Shown: positions 25,347-33,560, numbered from the stretch's first letter. The stretch: 64,000 bases of DNA from JAVBTT01 sp031550325 (GCA_031550325.1 JAVBOR010000028.1:1-64000); one strand, 5' to 3'. Program-made: numbers and translations. The notes: generated from the sequence alone by a model not told the origin.

Positions 25347-26473
25347 TACGCATTTCCTCCTTCATTGGTAGGTGGTGTGGGCGTGGAGGGAGCAGCCGGG
25401 CCGCCGGCATTGCCGCCGCCCTGCGGGCGCGGGCCGCCGAAGTTGCCGCCGCCCTGCGGGCGCGGGCCGCCGAAGTTGCCGCCGCCCTGCGGACGCGGGC
25501 CGCCGAAGTTACCGCCGCCCTGCGGGCGCGGGCCGCCGAAGTTACCGCCGCCGCCCTGCGGACGCGGACCTCCAAAGTTACCGCCGCCGCCCTGCGGACG
25601 CGGGCCGCCGAAGCCGCCGCCGCCCTGCGGACGCGGGCCGCCGAAGCCTCCGCCGCCTTGCGGACGCTGGCCACCAAAGCCTCCGCCGCCGGGTCTGCCG
25701 GCGCCGTAGCCTCCGCCACCCGGACGGCCTCCGCCGCCGGGACGGTTTCCGCCGTAGCCGCCGCCGGGACGGTTGTCACGGCGATCGCGGCGCTCCTCGC
25801 GGGGACGGGGCGCTTCGATGGTGCGCGGGCCCATGCGGTTGCCCACCGTGAGGACTTCTCCCTTGTAGATCCAAACCTTGACGCCGATGCGGCCATACGT
25901 GGTGGCTGCCTCGGCAAATCCATAATCAATGTCGGCGCGCAGTGTCTGAAGCGGAATGGTTCCCTCGTGGTAATGCTCGCTGCGGGCGATTTCGGCGCCG
26001 CCCAAACGGCCCGAAACGGCGGTTTTGATGCCGCGCGCGCCCGAACGCATCGAACGGCCCATGCACTGCTTCATCGCGCGGCGGAAGCTGATGCGCTTCT
26101 CAAGCTGCTGGGCAATGTTCTCGGCCACAAGCTGCGCGTTCATGTCGGGGTTTTTGACCTCGACGATGTTCAGCGCAACGGGCTTGCCCACTTTGGCCTC
26201 AATCTCGGCGCGGAGCTTTTCAATGTCCCCGCCGCCGCGACCAATCACAACGCCCGGACGGGCGCAGTGAAGGAAAATGCGCACGCGCGCGGAGTCGCGC
26301 TCGATTTCAATGCGGGGTACGCCGGCAGCGTACAGTTTCTTCTTCAGCCATGTGCGAACCTCGTAATCCTGAACAATCAGGTCGCCCACTTTGTCGTCAC
26401 GGGCATACCACCGGGAATCCCAGCCTTTGATAATGCCGACGCGAAGGCCGTGAGGATTGACTTTCTGTCCCAT
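25346..26473 (-). CDS. rpsC: 30S ribosomal protein S3 with a long glycine-rich C-terminal tail
   Basis: 375 residues from the ATG at 26473 (MGQKVNPHGLRVGIIKGW), against about 210-230 for ordinary S3. Residues 1-209 are a normal S3: KH domain with GRGGGDIEKLR, then the C-terminal domain ending YKGEVLTV. Residues 225-235 are basic (PREERRDRRDN). From about 236 to 360 the chain is Gly-rich, with GYGGNRPGG units and then eight near-perfect copies of an NFGGPRPQGGG-like 11-13-mer, ending in a Pro/Thr/Asn tail. S3 lies at the mRNA entry channel and has helicase and fidelity roles, so the tail would project from the entry site on the solvent side. The tail is in frame and carries no stop in about 500 nt. 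Confidence 0.96.
   Translation of the reverse strand: MGQKVNPHGLRVGIIKGWDSRWYARDDKVGDLIVQDYEVRTWLKKKLYAAGVPRIEIERDSARVRIFLHCARPGVVIGRGGGDIEKLRAEIEAKVGKPVALNIVEVKNPDMNAQLVAENIAQQLEKRISFRRAMKQCMGRSMRSGARGIKTAVSGRLGGAEIARSEHYHEGTIPLQTLRADIDYGFAEAATTYGRIGVKVWIYKGEVLTVGNRMGPRTIEAPRPREERRDRRDNRPGGGYGGNRPGGGGRPGGGGYGAGRPGGGGFGGQRPQGGGGFGGPRPQGGGGFGGPRPQGGGGNFGGPRPQGGGGNFGGPRPQGGGNFGGPRPQGGGNFGGPRPQGGGNFGGPRPQGGGNAGGPAAPSTPTPPTNEGGNA
25396..25775 (-). repeat. In-frame GC-rich tandem repeat encoding the S3 tail
   Basis: Tandem units of about 33-39 bp within the 3' part of rpsC. The most regular ones encode GGPRPQGGG(G)NF and carry silent differences (CCGCAGG versus CCGCGTCC-type third-position changes), showing that the peptide rather than only the DNA is kept. 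Such arrays can expand or contract by slippage, so tail length may vary between strains. Confidence 0.9.
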
Positions 26474-26484
26474 GATACTCCCCC

Positions 26485-26829
26485 TTATTGACCGTTGCCA
26501 CGCTCGGCAACGGCGATTGTAATGTGGGCGGTTCTCTTCAAAATGCGGAACCCGCGTCCCTTGGCGCGCGGCATCATGCGCTTGAGCGTCGGGCCCGCGC
26601 CGACAAGCACTTCCGAGACATACAGGGCGTCCCGGTCGAGCTGGAGATTGTTTTCGGCGTTTGCGCACGCGCTGTCAAGCACTTTGATCAGCAGTTCGGA
26701 CGCTGCCTTGGGCGTGTGCACCAGAATGGCGCGCGCCTTTTTGGCGTCCTTGCCGCGGATGAGATCTCCGACAATCGAGACCTTGCGCGGTGAAATCCGC
26801 GCGTATTTCATGTGAGCTCTGGCTTCCAT
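26485..26829 (-). CDS. rplV: 50S ribosomal protein L22
   Basis: 114 residues. The beta-hairpin of L22 lines the exit tunnel constriction. Motifs: KYARISPRKVSIVGDLIRG, then ENNLQLDRDALYVSE and the hairpin PRAKGRGFRILKRTAHITI. Between rpsS and rpsC, 11 bp from each. Confidence 0.97.
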   Translation of the reverse strand: MEARAHMKYARISPRKVSIVGDLIRGKDAKKARAILVHTPKAASELLIKVLDSACANAENNLQLDRDALYVSEVLVGAGPTLKRMMPRAKGRGFRILKRTAHITIAVAERGNGQ

Positions 26830-26840
26830 CTTTCGTCCTC

Positions 26841-27116
26841 CTACTTGCCGGAGGTCTTGCTGCCCGCATGACCTCTGAATGTACGGGTGGGAACGAACTC
26901 ACCCAGCCTGTGCCCAACCATATCCTCGGTGACATACACCGGCACATGTTTGCGCCCGTCGTGCACGGCGACGGTGTGCCCGACAAACTGCGGGAAAATT
27001 GTGGAGGCGCGGCTCCAGGTCTTTAGAACTTTTTTATCCCCTTTGGCGTTGAGCTCCTCAATGCGCTTGAGAAGTTCAGGGGCCACAAAGGGACCTTTCT
27101 TAATGCTTCTGCTCAT
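26841..27116 (-). CDS. rpsS: 30S ribosomal protein S19
   Basis: 91 residues. S19 forms a head complex with S13 and contacts the A-site finger. The start SRSIKKGPFVAPELL, the IFPQFVGHTVAVHDGRKHVP core and LGEFVPTRTFRGHA are invariant features. Confidence 0.98.
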   Translation of the reverse strand: MSRSIKKGPFVAPELLKRIEELNAKGDKKVLKTWSRASTIFPQFVGHTVAVHDGRKHVPVYVTEDMVGHRLGEFVPTRTFRGHAGSKTSGK

Positions 27117-27131
27117 ATGGCCCTCCTCCTA

Positions 27132-27965
27132 TCACTTCACATTGCGGCGCTTGACAATAAACTGGTCGGACGGGTTGCGCTTTTTGCGGGTCTTGTATCC
27201 CAGTGTGGGCTTGCCCCACGGGGTCACGGGACTCGGGCGTCCGATCGGGGACTTGCCTTCGCCGCCGCCGTGCGGGTGGTCGCAGGGGTTCATAACGCTT
27301 CCGCGCACCGACGGGCGCCAGCCCATGTGGCGTTTGCGTCCGGCCTTGCCGATCTGAATGTTCTCGTGGTCAATGTTGCCCACCTGGCCGATGGTCGCCT
27401 TGCAGATGTTGCGCACAATGCGCACCTCGCCCGAAGGCAGCCTGACCTGCGCGTTGACGCCCTCTTTAGCCATGAGCTGCGCCGCCCCGCCCGCGCCGCG
27501 CACGAGCTGGCCGCCGTGGCCCGGATAAAGTTCGACGTTGTGGATAAACGTGCCAAGCGGAATGTTCTTGATCGGCAGGCAGTTGCCCGGCTTAATGTCG
27601 GCGCCTTCGCCCGACATGACCTTGTCTCCTGCGGTCAGGCCGACAGGGCAGAGGATATAGCGTTTCTCGCCGTCCTCATACTGCACGAGCGCGATGTTGG
27701 CGCTGCGGTTGGGGTCGTACTCCACGCCGATTACGGTGGCGGTCACGTCCAGCTTGTCGCGCTTGAAGTCAATGACGCGATACTTTTGCTTGTTGCCTCC
27801 GCCATGGTGGCGGGTAGTGATGCGGCCATAGCTGTTGCGGCCGGCATTCTTCTTCTGCGGTTCAAGCAGGCTCTTTTCAGGCGACTTCTTGGTAATTTCC
27901 GAAAAGTCCGAAACCGTCATATGCCTGCGGGACGGCGTGGTCGGTTTAAATTGTCTGATTCCCAT
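27132..27965 (-). CDS. rplB: 50S ribosomal protein L2
   Basis: 277 residues. L2 is one of the largest core proteins and is needed for peptidyl transfer and subunit joining. The KPTTPSRRHMTVSDF start, the GRITTRHHGGGNKQKYR stretch and the HGGGEGK(S)PIGRPSPVTPWG loop with its conserved His are all present. Confidence 0.98.
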   Translation of the reverse strand: MGIRQFKPTTPSRRHMTVSDFSEITKKSPEKSLLEPQKKNAGRNSYGRITTRHHGGGNKQKYRVIDFKRDKLDVTATVIGVEYDPNRSANIALVQYEDGEKRYILCPVGLTAGDKVMSGEGADIKPGNCLPIKNIPLGTFIHNVELYPGHGGQLVRGAGGAAQLMAKEGVNAQVRLPSGEVRIVRNICKATIGQVGNIDHENIQIGKAGRKRHMGWRPSVRGSVMNPCDHPHGGGEGKSPIGRPSPVTPWGKPTLGYKTRKKRNPSDQFIVKRRNVK

Positions 27966-27967
27966 GC

Positions 27968-28261
27968 TTACACCATCCCTTCAAAGAACTCGATGCCCTT
28001 CGAGGCGTCGGTCAGCCGGACAATGGCTTTTTTGCTCGCGGCGCGGCGGCCGATGTGGACGCCCATGCGCTTTTCTTTTCCGATGACGTTCATGGTGTTC
28101 ACGCTGCGCACCTTGACGTTGAACAGCTCTTCAACTGCCTTGCGGATTTCAATTTTCTCGGCGTCCGGGGCAACTTCGAACGTATAGATCTTCTTCTCGG
28201 CCCCCTCCATGGAGCGTTCGGAGATGACGGGGCGAAGAATGACGTCATATGCTGTTTTCAT
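27968..28261 (-). CDS. rplW: 50S ribosomal protein L23
   Basis: 97 residues. L23 is the docking site for trigger factor and SRP at the tunnel exit. The DVILRPVISERSM start and the C-terminal RRAASKKAIVRLTDASKGIEFF are typical. Two bases separate it from rplB, and its start overlaps rplD by 4 nt. Confidence 0.97.
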   Translation of the reverse strand: MKTAYDVILRPVISERSMEGAEKKIYTFEVAPDAEKIEIRKAVEELFNVKVRSVNTMNVIGKEKRMGVHIGRRAASKKAIVRLTDASKGIEFFEGMV

Positions 28262-28884
28262 TCGGCATAGACCTCCTCAATGGCGGCCACGGCCGCTTTG
28301 TCCACCACAAACGTGCGCGCGCTGAGAATGTCATACACATTGAGCACGCCGGCGAACGTCACTTTGACGCCCGGAATATTGCGCGCGGACTTGACAATGT
28401 TTTCGCGCGGTATATCGGTGACAAACATCGCTCTGCCCTGCAGGCCGAGCGCGTCCATAAAGCGCTTGAAGCTCTTGGTCTTGATTTCGCCCATGTCCAG
28501 CCCGTCGACAACCAGAATGCTGCTCTCGGCGGCCTTGGAGGAGAGGGCTGATTTCATCGCCAGGCGGCGGATCTTTTTGTTGACCGACATGCGGTAGTCC
28601 CGGGGTTTGGGGCCCAGCGCAATGCCGCCGTGCGTCCACTGGGGTGAGCGTGTGCTGCCCTGACGCGCGCGACCGGTGCCTTTTTGCCGCCAGGGTTTAA
28701 TGCCGCCGCCGCTGACTTCCGCCCGCGTGAGCGTGGACTGCGTGCCCTGCCGGCGCGCGGCCAGATGCGCTCTGACAACGGCGTGAACGGCCGGCTCGGA
28801 GGGCGTGACGCCAAAGACGGCGTCGGAAAGCTCCATTTCACCGATCTGTTTGCCGGTCATATTGTAAACATTTGCTTTTGGCAT
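28258..28884 (-). CDS. rplD: 50S ribosomal protein L4
   Basis: 208 residues. L4 lines the exit tunnel through its long loop (KPWRQKGTGRARQGSTRSPQW), and in several bacteria represses its own S10 operon through the leader. Loop residues equivalent to the macrolide region are intact. Located between rplC and rplW. Confidence 0.97.
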   Translation of the reverse strand: MPKANVYNMTGKQIGEMELSDAVFGVTPSEPAVHAVVRAHLAARRQGTQSTLTRAEVSGGGIKPWRQKGTGRARQGSTRSPQWTHGGIALGPKPRDYRMSVNKKIRRLAMKSALSSKAAESSILVVDGLDMGEIKTKSFKRFMDALGLQGRAMFVTDIPRENIVKSARNIPGVKVTFAGVLNVYDILSARTFVVDKAAVAAIEEVYAE

Positions 28885-28904
28885 ACGGGGTCACTCCTTC
28901 CTTC

Positions 28905-29534
28905 TTAGACGTTCTTGACCGAGGTGCGCACATACACAATCCCGTTTCTCGGGCCGGGGATGGCGCCGCGCACGGCAATGAGGTTGTGGCCGAGGTCAAC
29001 CTTGACCACGTCAAGATTCGTAATGGTCACCTGTTCGCCGCCCATACGTCCGGGCATCATCTTTCCCGGGAAAACGCGCGACGGATCGGAGTTTGCGCCC
29101 ATGGAGCCCTGATGGCGGTGCGTCGGGCCGCCGCCGTGCGACGTCGGGCCGCGGTGCGCGCCGTGGCGCTTGATGACGCCGGCAAAACCCTTGCCCTTGC
29201 TGATGCCGGTGATGTCCACGCGATCCCCTTCGGCAAAAACGTCGGCTTTGATTTCATCGCCGGGCTTATACTCGCCCTCGATCGGGAACTCTTTCAGGTG
29301 GCGCTTGAGCTCGCCGCCCGCTTTGCGCAGATGGCCGATCTCGGGCTTGGTCAGATGTTTCTCTTTTGTGGTCTCATATCCGATCTGCACGGCGTCGTAG
29401 CCGTCCCTCTCGGCGGTTTTGATCTGGGTGACGGTACACGGCCCGGCTTCAATGACAGTGACGGGGACGACCTTGCCATCCGCATCAAATATCTGTGTCA
29501 TACCGGCTTTTCTGCCGATGATGGCTTTTCCCAT
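28905..29534 (-). CDS. rplC: 50S ribosomal protein L3
   Basis: 209 residues. L3 reaches the peptidyl transferase centre with its central extension. Motifs: KAIIGRKAGMTQIFDADGK, GKGFAGVIKRHGAHRGPTSHG (its core GAHRGPTSHGGGPTHR) and GQMGGEQVT-like PGRMGGEQVTITNL. 48 bp after rpsJ. Confidence 0.97.
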   Translation of the reverse strand: MGKAIIGRKAGMTQIFDADGKVVPVTVIEAGPCTVTQIKTAERDGYDAVQIGYETTKEKHLTKPEIGHLRKAGGELKRHLKEFPIEGEYKPGDEIKADVFAEGDRVDITGISKGKGFAGVIKRHGAHRGPTSHGGGPTHRHQGSMGANSDPSRVFPGKMMPGRMGGEQVTITNLDVVKVDLGHNLIAVRGAIPGPRNGIVYVRTSVKNV

Positions 29535-29582
29535 GAATATCCTCCTTCGTTATTGGTTGGCCTTGGCCAACATGACGTGGGG

Positions 29583-29912
29583 CTACAGCTTGATTTCAAT
29601 CTCGACGCCGGCCGGCAGATCCAGGCTCATCAGCGCTTCAACCGTCTTGGGCGAAGGCTTGATGATGTCGATCAGCCGTTTGTGCGTCCTGCGCTCAAAC
29701 TGTTCGCGGCTGTCCTTATATTTGTGGACGGCGCGCAAAACGGTGATGATCTCTTTGTGGGTCGGCAGCGGAATGGGGCCGGACACGCGCGCGCCGTTGC
29801 GCTTGGCGGTTTCGACAATCTTCTCCGCGCTCTGTTCGATAAGCTGGTGATCATACGCCTTGAGCCTGATGCGGATCATCTCTTTGACCTTGGGATTGAC
29901 AGGGTTGGCCAT
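29583..29912 (-). CDS. rpsJ: 30S ribosomal protein S10 (NusE)
   Basis: 109 residues from the ATG at 29912 with AAGGAGG upstream. The body (KEMIRIRLKAYDHQLIEQSA, then ARVSGPIPLPTHKE) is standard, and a short extra N-terminus (ANPVNPK) precedes it. S10 is also the NusE antitermination factor that links RNA polymerase to the ribosome. First gene of the S10-spc-alpha run; tuf, fusA, rpsG and rpsL are not upstream. Confidence 0.97.
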   Translation of the reverse strand: MANPVNPKVKEMIRIRLKAYDHQLIEQSAEKIVETAKRNGARVSGPIPLPTHKEIITVLRAVHKYKDSREQFERRTHKRLIDIIKPSPKTVEALMSLDLPAGVEIEIKL

Positions 29913-29985
29913 GAATGGAACCTCCTTACAGATGTGCGCTCGAAAGAAATTCGTCCTCCGTGCCGTGTGTGTCGCATTCGGCCTG

Positions 29986-30008
29986 ATAAAAAAGCCGGTT
30001 GCGCCGGC
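29986..30008 (-). terminator. Candidate attenuator in the rpsJ (S10) leader
   Basis: On the minus strand GCCGG-5-CCGGC is followed by TTTTTTAT, about 75 nt before the rpsJ start codon and roughly 140 nt after the predicted transcription start. Upstream GGCCGG and CCCCGGC segments (30015-30040) could pair alternatively with the same arms, so a switch between two folds is possible. L4-dependent attenuation of the S10 operon is known in some bacteria; whether this leader works that way is inference. Confidence 0.5.
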
Positions 30009-30159
30009 AAAAGGGCTCCGGCCATACCGCCGGGGCTGCTTTCTCTCGGCCGCCCGATAGTCGGACATACTCCACCGAAGTGACCCGCCTGCTCGGCGGC
30101 AATCTACGGTTTCATCGCAGTTTGGGCACGCGCCCATGTGCGCACAAAAGCGCTTTGCT

Positions 30160-30188
30160 ATAATATCCTATCCGCGCGCGTTTGTCAA
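30160..30188 (-). promoter_or_regulatory. S10 operon promoter
   Basis: On the minus strand TTGACA (30188-30183) and TATTAT (30165-30160) are separated by exactly 17 nt. It lies about 250 nt upstream of rpsJ, giving a leader of about 240 nt. Near-consensus, as expected for a ribosomal-protein operon. Between 30189 and 30543 on either strand I see no gene: only short frames without coding character, and two TTGACA-like hexamers at 30253 and 30267 without convincing -10 partners. Confidence 0.8.
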
Positions 30189-30543
30189 GACATTTTTCCC
30201 GAAACCCTGCCTGTTCGGCGCGGACATGCCATACAAAGAAAATGCAGAATTCTTGACAAATGCAACTTGACATTATCTCATAACTGAAATGTGTAGAAAA
30301 TAGCGTTCTCTGTTTGTTGAGTGCTCATTTGAGTGAAGGAGTTGTTCCTCATGGCCAGCCTCGTTCCGTTAACAAAAGGAACTCGAGCCTCCTGAGCGCC
30401 AACTGTTTGCAAAACACGCTTGACGACTTTTTCAGCGAAAGCTGGGGTGGAAGTCTTGCGCGCGATTCCTTAAAAATAGATGTTGAAAAAACCGACCGGC
30501 TCGGCGCGCGTTTTTTCGCCGCGCGGCTTTGGGGGGTGGCGCC

Positions 30544-30572
30544 TTGACAAACGCGCCTGTTGATGCTATCAT
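30544..30572 (+). promoter_or_regulatory. Promoter of the tRNA-Gly gene
   Basis: TTGACA (30544-30549), 17-nt spacer, TATCAT (30567-30572), 34 nt before the tRNA 5' end. Strong match to the sigma-A consensus. Confidence 0.8.
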
Positions 30573-30605
30573 ATTGTGGCAAAGAGAGCGCTCGGCGCGT
30601 AGATG

Positions 30606-30679
<74 letters not shown>

Positions 30680-30683
30680 ACCA

Positions 30684-30727
30684 AAGACCCAGGTCCCCTT
30701 TATGATATAGGGAACCGGGTCTTTTTG
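30684..30727 (+). terminator. Intrinsic terminator of tRNA-Gly
   Basis: AAAGACCC.GGT.CCC pairs with GGG.ACC.GGGTCTTT around a short AT loop, followed by a T-run (TCTTTTT). It starts 5 nt after the tRNA CCA end. Confidence 0.85.
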
Positions 30728-30729
30728 CT

Positions 30730-30755
30730 GTCAAGATTCTTTGGTTTCTTGACAA
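30730..30755 (+). repeat. M3-like hairpin, partial repeat copy R5
   Basis: TGTCAAGA and TCTTGACA form an 8-bp stem around TTCTTTGGTT, close to module M3 of the intergenic repeat family. The rest of the gap to 31039 shows no gene. A TATACT-like box near 30891 may belong to the promoter of the PAP2 gene, but its -35 is weak. Confidence 0.5.
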
Positions 30756-31039
30756 AGCATACCCTGCACAGTGGCATTAAACCCGCCCATGAACCTCAGG
30801 GGTGGGGAGTTCCGGCCTGCCCACTGCCCCCCTCCCTGATCTTTACATCGCCCCCTAACACTTCCGCTGGCAGCCGGATTCTTTTTGTGGTATACTGGAC
30901 TCTGGAACGCCTCCGGGCAGACAGATGGCAAAATGCTTTTCCGGCCCGGCCGCGCTGCGGCGAGTTGTCACGTTTGGGAGCCTCTGCCGCATCTACGCCT
31001 TAATACGGTTCAGCCGTCTGATGAAATATGAGGATTGCC

Positions 31040-31669
31040 ATGAAGAAAAGCACAACTGCTCCGATGGCCGCCGCGCTGTGCGCCGGGGCGTTTACCGCGC
31101 TGACCGTGCTGGTCGTGTGCGGCTTGACCAACTCCCTCGACACTGCGGTGACGCTTTGGGCTGTTTCACTGCGCAACGAGACGCTGACGGCGCTTGCCCT
31201 GTGCGCCACTTTCCTGGGCAGCGCGCCGGCGCTGATTGGGCTGACGGCGCTTTTCCTGCTGATCCCGCGCACACGCCGGGCCGGCGTCGCGGCTGCGGCG
31301 CTGCTCCTTTTGAGCGCATCTCTCAACTTTCTGCTCAAGCACCTCGTCCAGCGGCCCCGCCCTCCGGTGGAGCATCTGGTGGTCGAAAGGAGCTTATCTT
31401 TTCCCAGCGGCCACACGATGAACAGTTTAGTCTTTTATGGTGCGCTGGTTTGTGCGCTCTGCCTGCTTCGCGGTCGCTTTTTGCCGTCCGCCGCGCTTTT
31501 GGGCGCAGCGCTTGTGCTGTGCATCGGGTGGAGCCGCCTCTATCTGGGCGTTCACTTTTTAAGCGACATCTTTGGCGGTCTTTTGGCCGGCACCGCCATT
31601 CTGATATTCCTGTTTTGCCCTGTGCAGACGGCCGCCAACAGGCTTTTGGCCCGCGGGCCGCGCGCTTAA
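31040..31669 (+). CDS. PAP2-family membrane phosphatase
   Basis: 209 residues from the ATG at 31040; an in-frame ATG at 31028 is possible. About six membrane helices. The three PAP2 motifs are present: KHLVQRPRP (motif 1), FPSGHT (motif 2) and SRLYLGVHFLSD (motif 3, with the catalytic His). Bacterial relatives dephosphorylate undecaprenyl pyrophosphate or phosphatidylglycerol phosphate at the outer face of the membrane. Being first before a sugar aminotransferase and a phosphoglycosyl transferase, it probably recycles the lipid carrier for that glycan pathway (inference). Confidence 0.9.
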   Translation: MKKSTTAPMAAALCAGAFTALTVLVVCGLTNSLDTAVTLWAVSLRNETLTALALCATFLGSAPALIGLTALFLLIPRTRRAGVAAAALLLLSASLNFLLKHLVQRPRPPVEHLVVERSLSFPSGHTMNSLVFYGALVCALCLLRGRFLPSAALLGAALVLCIGWSRLYLGVHFLSDIFGGLLAGTAILIFLFCPVQTAANRLLARGPRA

Positions 31670-31710
31670 GACCCATACCGCACCCCCGCCAATCGAAAGG
31701 AGCAAGCGAT

Positions 31711-32832
31711 ATGCCGCGTGTATTTTTGTCAACGCCGACTGTAAACGGCCGGGAACTTGAGTTTGTTCAGCAGGCCGTCGCCTCCGGCTGGATTGGCCCG
31801 TTTGGCGACCAAACCGAGGCCTTTGAACGGGAAATTGCCGCCACCGTCGGCGTTTCTCACGGGCTCCTGCTCAGCTCTGGCACTGCGGCGATCCATCTTG
31901 CGCTCAAGTGCGCGGGCGTCTCGTCCGGGGACACAGTGTTTTGCCAGTCGCTGACCTTCGCTGCCTCCTGCAACCCCATTATATACGAGCACGCGACCCC
32001 TGTCTTCATTGACAGCGAGCCCGACAGCTGGAACATGTCGCCGCGCGCGCTGGAGCGGGCGTTTGCCCTTTATCCCAAGCCCAAGGCGGTCATAGTCGTG
32101 CACCTGTACGGCTCTCCGGCAAATCTTGACGAGCTGTGCGCGATTTGCAAGGCCCACCAGGTTCAACTGATCGAGGACGCCGCCGAGAGCCTCGGCGCGA
32201 CATGGCGCGGCCGCCAGACCGGCTCCTTCGGCGCGTATGGTGTTGTTTCGTTCAACGGCAACAAGATCATCACGACCTCGGGCGGCGGAATGCTTCTGAC
32301 AGACAACGGCCAAGCGCTTGAAAAGGCCAAGTTTTGGTCCACGCAGGCGCGCGACCCCGCGCGCCATTATCAGCACAGCGAGCTCGGCTACAACTACCGC
32401 TCCTCCAATCTTCTGGCAGCGTTCGGGCGAGGCCAGCTTTGTACCCTGAGCGAACACGCCGCCAAGAAAAAACACCTCTATGATACATACACAAAGGGAT
32501 TTGCCGACATACAGCAGCTGAGCATGAACCCCTTTTGGGCGCAGAGTTCGCCGAACTTCTGGCTCAGCGCGCTGCAGATTGATCCCCTGTCACCGGTAAA
32601 GCCGCTCGATATCATCGAGGCGCTTGAGGCCGAGGACATCGAGTCCCGCCCGGTCTGGAAGCCCATGAACCTCCAGCCATTTTACTCCGACTGCGCTTTT
32701 GTCGGCGCAGAGCAAGGCGGCGTCTGCGCGACACTGTTTGAACGCGGATTGTGCCTGCCGTCTGACATCAAAATGACCGATAACGACCTGGACCTGGTCA
32801 TCGGCATCGTTCGCCGTCTGTTTGGCCGGTGA
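31711..32832 (+). CDS. DegT/DnrJ/EryC1-family sugar-nucleotide aminotransferase (PglE-like)
   Basis: 373 residues from the ATG at 31711 with AAAGGAG upstream. PLP-dependent; the catalytic Lys is in VVSFNGNKIITTSGGGML, the pattern seen in aminotransferases that make UDP-4-amino-4,6-dideoxy sugars such as the bacillosamine precursor (PglE). The N-terminal active-site part includes LSSGTAAIHLALK and IEDAAESLGA. The open frame continues 5' over the PAP2 gene, but that part is a shadow. It overlaps the following transferase gene by 4 nt. The 4,6-dehydratase and N-acetyltransferase expected in the pathway are not in the window. Confidence 0.92.
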   Translation: MPRVFLSTPTVNGRELEFVQQAVASGWIGPFGDQTEAFEREIAATVGVSHGLLLSSGTAAIHLALKCAGVSSGDTVFCQSLTFAASCNPIIYEHATPVFIDSEPDSWNMSPRALERAFALYPKPKAVIVVHLYGSPANLDELCAICKAHQVQLIEDAAESLGATWRGRQTGSFGAYGVVSFNGNKIITTSGGGMLLTDNGQALEKAKFWSTQARDPARHYQHSELGYNYRSSNLLAAFGRGQLCTLSEHAAKKKHLYDTYTKGFADIQQLSMNPFWAQSSPNFWLSALQIDPLSPVKPLDIIEALEAEDIESRPVWKPMNLQPFYSDCAFVGAEQGGVCATLFERGLCLPSDIKMTDNDLDLVIGIVRRLFGR

Positions 32833-33515
32833 GCCGCATGTACCGAAAATTTGGAAAGCGCGTCTTTGACATTGCGGCCAGCCTCCTGTGCCTTCTGCTG
32901 TTCTGGCCCTTGCTGCTTGCCGTGGCGATCCTCGTCCGCCTGAAGCTCGGCGCGCCTGTTTTGTTTGCCCAGATGCGCCCCGGCCGGGAGGAGCGCCTGT
33001 TTTGCCTTTTCAAATTCCGCACGATGACCGACGACAGGGACGAGCACGGAAAGCTTTTGCCCGATGAGCGGCGGCTGCCGTCGTTTGGTCGAATGCTGCG
33101 CCGGACCAGCCTGGACGAGCTGCCCGAGCTGTTCAACATTCTGCGCGGCGACATGAGCTTTGTTGGGCCGAGGCCCCAGCTGGTGCGGGACAACGTGTTT
33201 TTCACAAGCGAGCAGCGAAAGCGGCAGTCTGTACCGCCCGGACTGACGGGCCTGGCGCAGATCAGCGGGCGCAACGGCATCTCCTGGGAGGCCAAGCTCG
33301 AATATGATCTCCAGTACATAAGGCACATCACGTTTTGGGGTGACTGCAAAATTTTGTGGCGAACCGTTTCGGGTGTGTTCAACGGGTCGGGCGTCAGCGC
33401 CGACGGCATGGCCACGGCCGAGGACTTCGGGGATTATCTGCTGCGCGAGCGTAAAATCACCCCCGAGGAATATGAACAGGGCCTTGAAAAGAGCCGGGAG
33501 CTCTTGCGTCGGTGA
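32829..33515 (+). CDS. Phosphoglycosyl transferase, PglC/WecG-type sugar transferase
   Basis: 228 residues starting at GTG 32829 (GTGA overlap with the aminotransferase stop); an ATG three codons later is an alternative. One N-terminal re-entrant membrane helix (about 12-33) is followed by the catalytic domain with FKFRTMTD, the DE dyad in TSLDELPELFN, FVGPRPQLV and PGLTGLAQISGR. Monotopic enzymes of this family attach a sugar phosphate to undecaprenyl phosphate. With the PglE-like aminotransferase upstream, a diNAc-bacillosamine-like first sugar is plausible but not shown. Residues after about 205 form an acidic-basic tail. Confidence 0.92.
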   Translation: MSRMYRKFGKRVFDIAASLLCLLLFWPLLLAVAILVRLKLGAPVLFAQMRPGREERLFCLFKFRTMTDDRDEHGKLLPDERRLPSFGRMLRRTSLDELPELFNILRGDMSFVGPRPQLVRDNVFFTSEQRKRQSVPPGLTGLAQISGRNGISWEAKLEYDLQYIRHITFWGDCKILWRTVSGVFNGSGVSADGMATAEDFGDYLLRERKITPEEYEQGLEKSRELLRR

Positions 33516-33525
33516 GGCTTTGATC

Positions 33526-33560
33526 GTTTTGACAGGGTGCCTTCGGTTCTTTGTCAAAAC
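33526..33560 (+). repeat. M3-like hairpin, partial repeat copy R6
   Basis: GTTTTGACA and TGTCAAAAC form a 9-bp stem around a GC-rich centre with GGTTCTTTG. It lies just after the sugar-transferase stop and before a strong terminator. Confidence 0.5.

Noticed and set aside
25396..25775. Tandem repeats suggesting a CRISPR-like or satellite array
   Set aside because: Units are directly adjacent, in frame, encode a regular Gly-rich peptide and have no spacers.
30925..31710. A 635-residue open frame that would extend the aminotransferase upstream
   Set aside because: The first 262 codons run through the PAP2 gene in another frame; the PAP2 frame has all family motifs, and the aminotransferase has a proper start with ribosome-binding site at 31711.
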